DNA from: Cervus elaphus
Taxonomy: Eukaryota > Chordata > Mammalia > Artiodactyla > Cervidae
DNA length: 64,000 nt
Direction of reading: 5' to 3'
Assembly: GCF_910594005.1 (NCBI RefSeq)
Contig: NC_057848.1
Location: 134,984,155 to 135,048,154 of the forward strand
Part shown: one piece after another, positions 1 through 11,353 of the stretch
How the letters are laid out: each line of letters starts with the position of its first letter
Numbering within the stretch: position 1 is the first letter of the stretch
Notes under the pieces: generated by a model
What the model was told of the DNA's origin: nothing
Seen by the model: only the letters and a program-made list of their open reading frames with translations
The model's database searches: none
Translations under genes and position numbers: made by a program

Positions 1-455
1 GTTTCCCTTTGCAAACATAAGGAAATATATGCATATTTACTTATTTCCCCTTTGTTAAACAAATGGCAACAGATGATTTATATACTTTTTGTGTTACAGT
101 GTATCGTGGAAACCACCCCACACCACCTCATAGAGATCTCCAAGTTCTTTTCCTATAGCTACATAGTACTCCATATTGTGGGTGTATCATCATTTATTTA
201 GCCAATAGTCTTGATTTGTACACTTGAGTAGTTTCTGCTATATTGTATGAGTAATGCCGAATATCCTTGTGTCTGTGTATTTTCTTGTTGTTTACTGGTG
301 TATTTTAAGAGGAAGGCACTAGAAATTATATTTCTGTGTCAAAGGCTAAATGTTAATACAAATCTAGTTCTGTTAGATACTGACAATTCATCTTCCATTG
401 TATCTTCTCACAATGTTGAAGAGTGTGTGTTACCCCACAGCCTTGTCAGCAGTGC
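1..455 (-). mobile_element. Ancient L1M-type 3' fragment, antisense
   Basis: Shows the typical antisense L1M 3' phrases: 'tagtactccatattgtggg', 'atgccgaatatccttgtg', 'gtcaaaggctaaatg'. Present in both duplicate copies (18,427-18,890). Confidence 0.55.
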
Positions 456-467
456 ATAAACAGCTGT

Positions 468-959
468 TCAGTTCAGTTCAGTCGCTCAGTCATGTCTGAC
501 TCTTTGCGACCCCATGAATCACAGCACGCCAGGCCTCCCTGTCCATCACCATCTCCCGGAGTTTACTCAAACTCATGTCCATCGAGTCGGTGATGCCATC
601 CAGCCATCTCATCCTCTGTCATCCCATTCTCCTCCTGCCCCCAATCCCTCCCAGCATCAGGGTCTTTTCCAATGAGTCAACTCTTCGCATGAGGTGGCCA
701 AAGTACTGGAGTTTCAGCTTCAGCGTCAGTCCTTCCAATGAACACCCAGGACTGATCTCCTTTTGGATGGACTGGTTGGATCTCCTTGCAGTCCAAGGGA
801 CTCTCAAGAGTCTTCTCCAGCACCACAGTTCAAAAGCATCAATTTTGTGGCACTCAGCTTTCCTCGCAGTCCAACTCTCACATCCACACATGACCACTGG
901 AAAAACCATAGCCTTGACTAGACGGACCTTTGTTGGCAAAATAATGTCTCTGCTTGTTA
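468..959 (-). mobile_element. BovB LINE 3' fragment (private to copy 1)
   Basis: The plus strand starts with the reverse complement of the BovB tail (TTCAGTTCAGTTCAGTCGC) and runs through the C-terminal ORF2 region. It is 5' truncated. Flanked by near-identical target duplications ATAAACAGCTGT (456-467) and ATAAACAACTGT (960-971). The frame is decayed. Confidence 0.9.
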
Positions 960-971
960 ATAAACAACTGT

Positions 972-1417
972 ATTGAGGTATAATTCACATATAATACAAT
1001 TCACCCATTTAAAATGTACACTGGTTTTTAGTATATGCTCAGAGCTGTGCCATCGTCATGGTAATCAATCCTAGAACATTTCTCCACCCAAAAGGAAACT
1101 CGATGCCCATTAGTACTTCCTCCTCACTGTACTCTCCCCAGCGCCTCTAGCAACCTTCCAACACCTTCCTGACTCTGAGGAGTTGCCTATTCTGGACATC
1201 TCATTATGGCCTGTCTTCTTTCACTTAGCATTATTTTTTCAAGGTTCATCCATGTGGTGGTATGTGTCAGTACTTTATTCCTTTTTATGGTGGAACACTC
1301 TTCTGGTATGGGGATAGACCACATTGTGTTCACTGTTCATCAGTTGATGGACATGTGGGTTCTTTCCACTTTTCAGTTATTGTGAATAGTGCTGCTGTGA
1401 ACATTTGTGTACAAGGC
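972..1417 (-). mobile_element. L1MB-like 3' UTR/ORF2 end, antisense
   Basis: Antisense L1MB phrases such as 'tattgaggtataattcaca', 'gttgcctattctggacatc' and 'gctgctgtgaacatttgtg'. Interrupted by the younger L1 that starts at 1,418. Counterpart at about 18,905-19,370. Confidence 0.65.
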
Positions 1418-2000
1418 TTTTTAAAATTTTTATTTTTGAAAAATTTTAAGTTGGAGTATACTTGATTTTCAGTGTTGTGCCAATGTCCACTGTACAGTGA
1501 AGTGACTCAGTTATACACATATAGGCATTCTTTTTCAAATTCTTTTCTGTTACGGTTTATCACTGAATGTTGAATACATTTCCTTTTGCTACACACTAGG
1601 ACCTTGTTGTTTATTCATGCTATATGTAATTGTTTACATCTGTAGTCCCAAACTCCCAATCCTTCCCTCTCTTATTCCCCTCCCCTTTGGCAACCACATG
1701 TCTGTTCTCTATGTCTGTGAGTCTGTTTCCATTTTGTAGACAAGTTCATTTGTACCATATTTTAGATTTCACATTTAAGTGCCATCATAGGATATTTTTC
1801 TCTTTTTGACTTACTTCACTCAGTATGACAGTCTCCATGTCCATGCATGTTGCTGCAAATGGCATTATTTCATTCTTTTTTATGGCTGAAGAATATTCCA
1901 TTGTATATATGCACCACATCTTCTTTATCCATTCATCTGTCAGTGGCCATCTACATTGTTTCCATGTTTAGTGTTCCTATCAACATAGGGGTGTGTGTCT
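1418..2000 (-). mobile_element. 5'-truncated ruminant L1 3' end, antisense
   Basis: Antisense L1 3' UTR and ORF2 end, with 'gtatgacagtctccatgtcc' and 'gaatattccattgtatatat'. Same insertion at about 19,375-19,960 in copy 2, so it predates the duplication. Confidence 0.75.
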
Positions 2001-2335
2001 TTTTTTGAATGTTTTCTATTGTGGTAAAAATAATCACATAATATAAATCATAGTATTTTAATCACATTTGACTGTACAGTTCAGTGGCAATAAATACATT
2101 CATGTTGTTGTGCAACTCTCACCATCACCCATCTCCCCAATTTTTCACCTTACTAAACTGCAAATCTGTCCCCATTAAACACTCCCCGCTCTCACTTCCC
2201 ACTCCAGGACCCTGACATCTACAAGTGTACTTTCTGACTCTGAATTTGACCATTCTAAATACCTCATATAAGTGGAATCAAACTGTATTTATCTGCACCT
2301 AATAAACACTGCATTTTTAAAGTTAATATATGTCT
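2001..2335 (-). mobile_element. L1MA/MB-like 3' UTR fragment, antisense
   Basis: Contains 'actgtacagttcagtggcaa' and 'catataagtggaatcaaac', typical of L1M 3' UTR read antisense. Shared with copy 2 (about 19,965-20,275). Confidence 0.6.
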
Positions 2336-2530
2336 TGGGCTTCCCAGGTGGCTCAGTGGTAAAGAACCCACCTGCTAAAGCAGAAGATGGGAGTTTGATC
2401 CCTTGGTTGGGAAGATCCGTTGGAGGAGGAAATGGAAATCTACTCTAGTATTTTTGCCTGGGAAATCCCATGGACAGAGGAGCCTGGTGGGCTACAGTCC
2501 ACGGGGACATGACTTAGCAACTAAAGAACA
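2336..2530 (+). mobile_element. Bov-tA SINE (shared by both duplicate copies)
   Basis: tRNA-derived head 'gggcttcccaggtggctcag' with a B-box-like 'gtttgatccc', and the BovA body ending near 'gacttagcaactaa'. The same insertion lies at 20,279-20,490. Confidence 0.85.
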
Positions 2531-2955
2531 ACAATAACCTATATGTTGAAACAGATTGTACTTTTTCCCCTCTGTACTGTGTAGTAGGTTCTCATTAGTT
2601 ATTTATTTTATACATAGTAGCATATATATGTCAATCCCAGTCTCCCAATTCATCCCAGCCCCCATTTCCCCCTCTTGTTTTCCATACGTTTGTTCTCCAC
2701 ATCTGTATCTCTATTTTGGCTTTGCAGTTAGGTTCATTTGTACTATTTTTCTAGACTCCACATTATATGCACTAATATATGATAGTTGTTTTCTCTGACT
2801 TACTTCACTCTTATGACAGGCTCTTGGTCCACCCATGTCTCTACAGATGGCACAATTTTGTTCCTTTTTATGGCTGAGTAATATTCCACTGTATCTATGT
2901 ACCACATCTTTATCCATTAATCTCTTCATGGACATTCTGGTTGGTTCCATATCCT

Positions 2956-3991
2956 CAGTTCAGTTCAGTCGCTCAGTTGTGTCCGACTCTTTGTGGCCCC
3001 ATGGACTGCAGCACACCAGGCTTCCCGGTCCATCACCAACTCCTGGAGCTTATTCAAACACATGTCCATCGAGTTGGTGATGCCATCCAAGCATCTTATC
3101 CTCTGTTGTCCCCTTCTCCTCCTGCCTTCAGTTTTTCCAAGAATCAAGGTCTTTTCAGATGAGTCAGTTCTTTGCATCAGGTGGCCAGAATACTGGAGTT
3201 TCAGTTTCAACATCAGTCCTTCCAATGAATATTCAGGATGGATTTCCTTTTGGGTAGACTGGTTGGATCTTCTTGCAGTCCAAGGGACTCTCAAGAATCT
3301 TCCCCAACACCACAGTTCAAAAGCATTAATTCTTCGGTGCTCAGCTTTCTTTATAGTCCAACTCTCACATCCTTACCTGACTACTGGAAAAACCATAGCT
3401 TTGACTAGACTGAACTTTGCTGGCAAAGTAATGTCTCTGCTTTTTAATATGCTGTCTAGGTTGGTCATAGCTTTTCTTCCAAGGAGTAAGCGTCTTTTAA
3501 TTTCATGGCTGCAATCACCATCTGCAGTGATTTTGGAGCCCGCCCAAAATAAAGCCTGTCACTGTTTCCATTGTTTCCCCATCTATTTGCCATGAAGTGA
3601 TGGAACCGGATGCTATGAAATTAGTTTTCTGAATGTTGAATTTTAAGCCAACTTTTTACTCTCATCTTTCACTTTCATCAAGAGGCTCTTTAGTTTGCTG
3701 CTGCTGCTGCTGCTGCTAAGTCACTTCAGTTGTGTCCAACTCTGTGCGACCCCATAGACGGCAGCCCACCAGGCTCCCCCAACCCCGGAATTCTCCAGGC
3801 AAGAACACTGGAGTGGTTTGCCATTTCCTTCTCCAATGCATGAAAGTGAAAAGTGAAAGTGAAGTTGCTCAGTCCGACTCTTAGCGACCCCATGGACTGC
3901 AGCCTATAAGGCTCCTCCATCCATTGGATCTGCCAGGCAAGAGTACTGGAGTAGGTTACCATTGCCTTCTCCAGTTCTTCTCTACTTTCTG
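2956..3991 (-). mobile_element. BovB LINE 3' part, itself split by a SINE
   Basis: The BovB tail at 2,956 runs into ORF2 to 3,697; the frame resumes for about 20 bases after the SINE ('agttcttctctactttctgc'). The whole is flanked by perfect 9-bp duplications CCATATCCT (2,947-2,955 and 3,992-4,000), which mark its insertion into L1. Absent from copy 2. Confidence 0.9.
3698..3971 (-). mobile_element. Bov-A2/ART2A-type SINE inside BovB
   Basis: Starts with a CTG run ('gctgctgctgctgctgctaa') followed by two BovA-type units ('gtgcgaccccatagacggca', then 'cgaccccatggactgcagc'). BovB sequence continues on both sides, so the SINE is younger than the BovB. Confidence 0.85.
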
Positions 3992-6349
3992 CCATATCCT
4001 AGCTCTTGTAAATAGTGCTGCCATGAACATTGGGGTCCATGCATCTTTTGGAATTGTGGTTTTCCCCAGGCATGTGCCCAAGAATGGGATGGCTGGGTCA
4101 TGTGGTAGTTCTACTTTTGGTTTTTTGAGGAACCTCCATACTATTCTCTTTAGTGGTTGTACAAATAAATATTCCCACCAACAGTGCAGGAGGGTTCTCT
4201 TTTTCCCACACCCTCAGCAGCATTCATTTCTTGTAGATTTTTTGATGATGGCCATTCAGACCAGTGTAAGGTGGTACCTCACTGTAGTTCTGATTTGCAT
4301 TTCTCTAATAAATAGTGATGTTAAGCATATTTTCATGTGTGTGTTGGCCATCGTATGTCTTCTTTGGAGAAGTGCATGTTTAGGGATACCACCCATTTTT
4401 TAATTGGTTTTTTATTTTATATTGAGCTACATGAGTTGTTTGTGTATTTTGAAGATTACTCTCTTCTCATTTGCTTACTTTGCAAGTACTTTGCACCTTT
4501 CTGAGTGTCATCATTTTGTCTTGTTGATGGTTTCCTCTGCTGTACAAAAACTGTAAAGTTTAACCTGGTCCCATTTGTTTATATTGTTTTTATTTTCATT
4601 ATTCTGTAGGGTGGGTCAAAAAAGATCTTGCTGGAATATATACTAAAGAGTGTTCTGTCTTCGTATTCCTGTAGAAGTCTTATCTATTGGGCCTTATATT
4701 TAGGTCTTTAATCCATTTTGAGTTTATTTTTTGGATATGGTTTTAGGAAGTGTTCTAATTTTGTTGTTTTACATGTAGCTGTCCAGTTTTCTATGCACCT
4801 CTAATTGAAGAGGCTGTCTTTCCTCCATGGTATATTTTTGTGTCCTTTGTCAAAGATGAGGTGACCATAGGTGCGTGGGTTTATCACTGGGCTTTCCATT
4901 CTGTTCCATTGATCTGTATTTCTGTTTTGTTTTGTTTTTTTTTTTTTTTGCCAGTACTCTACTGTCTTGATGACTGTAGGTCTGTAGGATAATCTGAAGT
5001 CAGGAAGCCTGATTCCTCCAGTTACATTTTCCTTTCTCAAGATTGCTTTGGCTATTTGGTGTCTTTTGTGTATCCATATGAATTGTGAGATTTTTTTTGT
5101 TTTAACTTTGTGCAGAATGCCATTGGTAATTTGATTGGGATTACATTGAATCTGTTTATTGCTTTGGGTAGTTATCGTCATTTTCATGACGATATTGATT
5201 TTTCCATTGCAAGAACATGGTATGTCTCTCCATCTGTTTGTGTCATCTTTGATTTCTTTCATCGGTATCTTATTGTCTTCTCAGTACAGGTCTTTTGTCT
5301 CCTTATGTAAGTTTATTCCTTGGTATTTTATTCTTTTTGTTGCAGTGATAACTGGGATTGTTTCCTTAATTTCTCTTTCTGATCATTCATTGCTAATGTA
5401 TAGAAATGCAACAGATTTTTGTGAATTAATTTTGTATCCTACAACTTTACTAAATTCATTGATTAGCACCAGTAGTGTTCTGGTGGTATCTTCAGGATTT
5501 TCTATGTATAGCATTTCATCTGCAAACAGTGACCATTTTACGACTTCTTTTCCAATTTGGATTTCTTTTATTAGTTTTCTTATCTGCTGAACTGGCTAGT
5601 GCTTCCCAAACTATTTTTGAGTGATAGTTATGAGAGTGGACATCCTTCTCTTGTTCCTGATCTTGAAGAATATGCTTTCAGTTTTTCACCACTGAGAATG
5701 ATGTTTCCTTTGTTTTTGTTGTATATGGCCTTTATTATGTCGAGGTAGTTTCCCTCAGTGCCTAAATGGGAGTTGAATTTTGTCAAAAGTTTTTTCTACA
5801 TCTGTTGACATGATCATATGGTTTTTATTCTTCAATTTATTAATACAGTGTATCACATTGATTTGTGTTTATTGAAGAATCATTGCATCCCTGGGATAAA
5901 TCCCACTTGATCATGGTTCTAAGGTCCTTTTAATGTGTTGTTGGATTCTTTTTGCTAATATTTTGTTGAGGATTTTTGCATTCATGTTCTTCAGTGATGT
6001 TGGTCTGTAATTTTCTTTTTTTGTGATATGTTAATCTGGTTTTGGTATCAGTGTGATGATGGCCTTGTAGAGTGAGATTAGGAGTGTTCCTTCCTCTGCA
6101 ATTTTTTGGGAAGAATTTCAGAAGGATGGATATTAGTTCTACTCTAAATGTTTGATAGAATTCATCTGTGGTGCCATCTGGTCCTGGACTTTTGTTTGTT
6201 GGAAGATTTTTAAACATAGTTTCAATTTCATACTTGTGATTGGCCAGTTCATATTTTCTCTTTCTTACCTATTCAGTTGAAAGGTTGTACATTTCTAAGA
6301 GTTTGTCCATTTCCTTCAGGTTATCCATTTTATTGACATATACTTACTT

Positions 6350-6531
6350 GTCCATGCATGCTCAGTCATTCAGTAGCCTATCAGACTCCTCTCCCTATGG
6401 GAATTTCCAGGCAAGAATACTGGAGTGAGTTGCCATTCCCTTCTCCAGGGGATATTCCCAACGCAGGGATTGAACCTGCATTTCCTGCATTGGCAGGTGG
6501 ATTCTTTACACTGAGCCACCTGGGAAGCCTC
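6350..6531 (-). mobile_element. Bov-tA SINE, antisense (shared by both copies)
   Basis: BovA body then tRNA head in reverse ('gagccacctgggaagcc'). The counterpart with the same flanks ('ttgcttgtaag' on the right) is at 24,560-24,758. Confidence 0.85.
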
Positions 6532-8001
6532 ACAGTTGCTTGTAAGTAGTCTCTTATGATGCTATTTCTGCAATGTCAGTTGTAATTTCTTCTTTTCCAT
6601 TTATAGTTTTATATATTGTGTCCTCTTCCATTTTTTCTTGATGAATCTGGCTAGAGGTTTATCAATTTTGTTTATCTTCTCAAAGAATCAACTTTTAGTT
6701 TCATTCATCTTTGCCCATATTTTGTTTCTATTTCATTTATTTCTGTTCTGATTTTTATGATTTGTTTCCTTCTGCTAACTTTGGGTTTTGTTTGTACTTC
6801 TTTCTCTAATTGCTTTAGGTGTAAGGTTAGGTCATTTATTTGAGATTTTTCATGTTTCTTGAGGTAGGATTATATTGCTATAAATTTCCCTCTTAGAATT
6901 GCTCTTACTGCATCCCATAGGTTTTGTGTGTGTTTTCATTGTTATTCATTTCTATGTATTTTTATTTCCTCTTTGATTTCTTCAGCGATCTCTTGGTTAT
7001 TTAATAGCATATCAATGTAGCCTTCATGTTTTTGTGGGTTTTTTTTTTTTTTTTTTTTAGTTTTTTTCCCCTGTAATAGATTTCTAATCTCATGGTATTA
7101 TGGTTTGAAAAGATGCTTGATATACTTTCAGTTTTCTTAAATTTACCATGTCTTGATTTTTCACCCAACATGTGATCTATGCTGCAGAATGTTCCATGTG
7201 CACTTAGGAAGAAAGTGTATTCTGCTTTCAGATGAAATGTCTTATATATATCAATTAAGTCTATCTGGTCTAGTGTGTCATTTAAGACTTGTGTTTCCTT
7301 ATTAACTTTTTTTCTTGATGATCTATCCATTGGTGTAAGTGGAGTGCTAAAGTCCCCCACTATTATTGTGTTATTGTTGATTTCCCCTTTTATGGCTGTT
7401 AGAATTTGCCTTATGCATTGAGGTGCTCTGATGTTTGGTACGTAAGTATTTACAATTGTTGTATCTTCTTCTTGGATTGATCCCTTGATCATTATGTAGT
7501 ATGCTTCCTTGTCTCTTGCAACAGTCTTTAATTTAAGGTATATTATGTCTGATATAAGTATTGCTGCTCCAGTTTTCTTTTGATTTTCATTTGCATGGAA
7601 TATCTTTTTCCATGCCCTCACTTTCAGTCTGTATGTGTTCCTAGGTCTGAAGTGGGTCTCTTGTAGACAGCATATATAGTGGTCTTGTTTTTGTATCCAT
7701 TCAGCCAGCCTGTGCCATTTGGTTGGAGCATTTAATTAATTTATATTTAAGATAATTATCAGTATGTATGTTCCTGTTACCGTTTTCTTAATTGTTTGGG
7801 GTTTGTTTTTGTAAGTCTTTTTCTTTCATGTTTCCTGCCTAGAGAAGTTCCTTTAGCATTTGTTGTAAAGCTGATTTTGTGGTACTGAATTCTCTTAGTT
7901 TTGGCTTGTCTGCAAAACTTTTGATTTCTCTGTTGAATCTGGATGATATCCTTGATGGTTAGACTAATCTTGGTTGTAGTTTTTTCCCTTTCATCACTTT
8001 A

Positions 8002-8182
8002 TTTTTTTTTTTTTTACTCATTGTTTAATTGGCAATATTTATGATCCAGAATAATGAAATATCTCGGGTTTTCTGTCTGTGATTGCTGACACATGCTGTA
8101 ACATGTCTACTAAACTAAAAACAAAAAAGTGAGAAATATCCAAGATTTTGAATTTTTTTTTTTTTTGAAATCACAAATCTAA
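8002..8182 (-). mobile_element. 181-bp retrocopy-like insert of unknown source (private to copy 1)
   Basis: Bounded by perfect 11-bp duplications TCATCACTTTA at 7,991-8,001 and 8,183-8,193. Read on the minus strand it ends in a long A run after 'caattaaacaatgagt', which marks a retroposed RNA. Copy 2 has the empty site at 26,348-26,358. No SINE or LINE family recognised. Confidence 0.75.
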
Positions 8183-8478
8183 TCATCACTTTAAATGTAT
8201 GCTGCTACTCTCTTCTGGACTGCAGAGTTTCTGCTGAAACATCAGCTGATAAACTAATGAGGTTTCCCTTGTATATTATTTGTTACTTTTCCCTTGCTGC
8301 TTTTAATGCTTTTTCTTTGAATTTGTATTTGTTAGTTTAATATGTGTGTCCACGTGTTTCTCCTTGGGTTTATCCTGTATGGGACTCTGTGCTTCCTGGA
8401 CTTGGCTGTCTATTTCCTTTCTCATGTTTGGAAGTTTTTGACTATAATGTCTTCAAGTGTTTTCTTGCAGGTATCTTT

Positions 8479-9185
8479 TTTGAATTAGAGTTTTGTCTGG
8501 GTATATGCCCAGGAATGAGATTGCTGGATCATATGGTAATTCTATTTTTAGTTTTCTGAGGAAATGCCACACTGTTTTCCATAATGGCTGTACCAGTTTA
8601 CATTCCCATCAGCAGTGTAGGAGGGTTCCCTTTTCTCCACACCCTCTCGAACATTGGTTATTTGTGGGCTTTTTAATGATGGTCATTCTGACAGGTGTGA
8701 GGTGGTTTCTCATTGTAGTTTTGATTTACATTTCTCTAATAATTAGTGATGTTGAGCACCTTTTCATGTACCTACTGACATCTGTATATCTTCTTTGAAT
8801 AAATGTCTGTTAAGGCTTTCTGCCCACTTTTTGATTGGATTGTTTTATGTGGTTGTATATTTTCACATCTCATGGGTAGATCCCTAAGAGTGAAATGATA
8901 GGGTCATAAGTAACTCTATGTTTAGTCTTTTGAAAGCTGCCAGACTGTTTTTACAAACTGGGCTTCAGTGTCTTTCTTACATTGCCACCAGTGATGTATT
9001 TGGGTTCCAGTGTCTCCACAACCTCGCTGACACTTGTTATTCTCTGTCATTATTGTTGCAGACATCCTAACTGATGTTCTCTGTGTAGTTTTTTTTTATT
9101 ATTAATTTAAACTTTCAATTTTAAATTGGAGTTTAGCCAGTAAACAATGTTGTGATAGTTTCACTGGGGGTGGGGAAGAGTATTC
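8479..9185 (-). mobile_element. Antisense L1 3' end followed by an L1M fragment
   Basis: From 'gtctgggtatatgcccagg', antisense L1 ORF2 end to about 8,850, then older L1M-type sequence. The junction with the preceding L1 near 8,478 is the same in copy 2 (about 26,650), so it predates the duplication. Confidence 0.65.
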
Positions 9186-9405
9186 CAGGCAAGTGTGTGT
9201 GTGCCTGCTCAGTCGTGTCTGACTCTTTGAGACCTCCTGGACTGTAGCCTGCCAGGTTCCTCTGTCCATGGATTTTTCCAGGCAAGATTACTAAAGGGAG
9301 TTACCATTTTCTCCTCCAGGGGATCTTACCGATCCACAGATTGAACCCACGTCTCTTGCGTCTCCTGCCCTGGTAGCTGGATTCTTTACTACTACACCAC
9401 CTAAG
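9186..9405 (-). mobile_element. Bov-tA SINE, antisense (shared by both copies)
   Basis: BovA body and reversed tRNA head ending near 'ctactacaccacctaag'. The counterpart at 27,325-27,548 carries a BovB at its edge. Confidence 0.8.
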
Positions 9406-10198
9406 TTTCAGGTGGACTCCAAAGGTACCCACCCATGTATATACATGAACCCATTCTCCCCCAAACTTCCTCCCATCCAGTCTGGCACATGACATTGAAT
9501 AGTACTTCCTGTGCTACACAGTAGGTCCTTGTTGGTTATCCATTTTAAATATAGCAGTGTGTACACGTCAGTCCCAAACTCCATAACTATATCTTCCCCC
9601 CAACCCTTCCCTAGTAACCATAAATTCATTCTATGAGTTTGTTTCTATTTTGTAAATAAGTTCATTTCTATCATTTGTCTTTAGATTCCACATATATTTC
9701 TCTTTGTCTGACTAACTTCACTCAGCATTACAGTTTCTATTTTGAAATAAGTTCATTTCTATCATTTGTCTTTAGAATTTGCATGTATTTCTCTTTTTCT
9801 GACTGATTGCATTCAGTATGACAGCATCTAGGTCCATCCATGTTGTTGCAAATGGTATTATTTCATTCTTTTATTAGATGAGTAATATTCCATTGTATAT
9901 ATGTACCACATTTTCTGTATCCATTCCTCTGGGTCTTGGTTGCTTCTGTGTCTTGGCTGTGGTAAACAGTGCTGCAGTGAACACTGAGGTGGATGTATCC
10001 TTTTGGATTGTATTTTTCTCCAACTATATGGCTAGGAGTTGAATTACAGGGTCATATGGTAGCTCTATTTTTTAGTTTTTTAAGGAACTCCATACTGTTC
10101 TCCATAGTGACTGTACCAATTTACATTCCCACCACTAATGTAGAAGAGTTTCCTTCTCTTCACACCCTCTCCAACATTTGTTTGTAGATTTTTTGATG
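9406..10198 (-). mobile_element. Antisense L1 3' UTR/ORF2 end, cut at the duplication breakpoint
   Basis: Starts with L1 3' UTR read in reverse and runs into ORF2 ('ctgtaccaatttacattccc'). A short internal repeat, 'aagttcatttctatcatttg', occurs twice near 9,659 and 9,750. It stops abruptly at about 10,198, whereas copy 2 continues to about 30,325. Confidence 0.75.
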
Positions 10199-10266
10199 AT
10201 CAAATGTCTTATTTTAAGCCACTGTTTGTGACAATCTGTTGTGCAACAGTAGAAAACTAATATAAG
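10199..10266 (+). mobile_element. MLT1-like LTR 3' end fragment
   Basis: Matches the typical end of MaLR/MLT1 LTRs ('ttaagccactgtttgtgac' and 'gaaaactaatat'). Family call by recognition only. Confidence 0.5.
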
Positions 10267-10479
10267 CTGTATTAATTGGCTTTTATGACCTCTTCTCTGA
10301 AGTCCCATGTCATAACTTTTTCCAGACAAAAGCCCACCCAGATTCAATGAGAGGGGACATAGACCCACCTCTCTAAGGCAGGAGTGTCATAGTCATACTT
10401 TCTAAGAAGAGCATGTGGGATGGGAACTATTGTTGTGGCCACCTTTGGAAAATACTGTCTACCATAATCTTTAACTTGA

Positions 10480-10660
10480 AACCACGTAATTATAGAACAT
10501 TGGATCTCATGGATTATCTGCAGAATAGGGATGATAGTGGTACCTACCTCAGCAGTATTGTGAGGTTTCAGTGTGTTTATCCATGGTCAGTACTTAATAT
10601 AGGGCCTAGTGTATAAGAAATGCTCAGTGAATTTTAGCTGTTATCATCATCACCCACTCT
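10480..10660 (+). mobile_element. MIR-type ancient SINE
   Basis: Order of MIR hallmarks: 'agggatgatagtggtacct', 'cagtacttaatatagggcc', 'aatgctcagtgaattttag'. Strongly diverged. Confidence 0.6.
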
Positions 10661-11353
10661 AGCCTTCTCAGTTTACAAATGAGACAGGAAGGTTTAAGAG
10701 ATTGTATCATGTGCCATGGTGACACAGGGAATTCATGGTAGACCAGGATTAAAATTTCCTTTTCTCACATCAATCCTCTGCACAAATCACTTTAACATCT
10801 GATGTGTTTCTGTCTTTCCAGCTGTGTTGTAAGTTCCCTTAGTCTAGGGAAGTATCACCAAATGAAACATTCCTTCTCCCCACAGCGTTTCTAATGTGTT
10901 GTCTGGACATGGCCCAAATTGAAGACAAGATCTTCCTGTTCATGGGGGCTATTTTGAAGCAGAGAAATGGAGGTACAGACAAAGTTTTAAGTGACTTTCC
11001 TAGTAGAATCCCAGCTGATAGATGCCTAGCTAAATATAGTCTTTGAATAAGGTTTGTGCCCAGGAGATATTTGTTGGTTCTTACTGTTGGAATCAATGGC
11101 CCAAATGGAGAATAAGACATTTTAATGCAACTTGGTGAGACTTGAGAAGGATACCGGGTGAGAAATGAACAAACATGTAGAGAATCCTGCCTGGCAGAGA
11201 TAGTTACCAAACAGTTTTAGGAGTAGAGAACACCAGTAATACTGGTCTGAGGTTACCTTTCCCCACAGGGAAATTAGGCCTGCTGTATATTTCCCTGTAT
11301 TTTAACAGATGAGTCTAACCAGCTAAAAGTCTTATCATCATTGTAGATAGTAT
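10661..11353. other. No gene seen; weak ancient-repeat similarity
   Basis: The part to about 10,780 resembles an old MIR/L2-type segment. The rest has no splice-framed or conserved coding sequence that I recognise. A 123-residue minus frame at 10,839-11,210 looks like chance. Confidence 0.4.

Larger units (their letters stand above)
2531..8478 (-). mobile_element. Long antisense L1 (ORF2 and 5' part), interrupted by later insertions
   Basis: Reads as the reverse of an L1 from 3' UTR (about 2,545) through ORF2 to a 5' region near 8,478. A 206-residue open piece at 7,001-7,621 (minus) resembles the L1 endonuclease domain (for example GDFSTPLTPMDRSSRKK and CSIDHMLG), but the whole element is riddled with stops and gaps. 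Interrupted by BovB/SINE (2,956-3,991), a SINE (6,350) and a small insert (8,002). Confidence 0.8.
1..10198 (+). repeat. Copy 1 of a local direct duplication (continues off the left edge)
   Basis: Base 1 aligns with 18,427 and 10,198 aligns with about 29,563. The order of nested repeats is the same in both copies: L1M, L1MB-like, L1, Bov-tA at 2,336 (20,279), L1, SINE at 6,350 (24,560), L1-L1 junction near 8,479 (26,650), SINE at 9,190 (27,340), L1. Private to this copy are BovBs at 468 and 2,956, the SINE at 3,698 and the insert at 8,002. The right breakpoint lies inside an L1, where MLT1-like sequence begins. Confidence 0.85.

Noticed and set aside
3698..3718. CTG trinucleotide run as a disease-type repeat
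   Set aside because: It is the standard CTG-rich end of a Bov-A2-type SINE.
7001..7621. 206-codon minus-strand open frame as a possible gene
   Set aside because: It is the endonuclease region of a decayed antisense L1.
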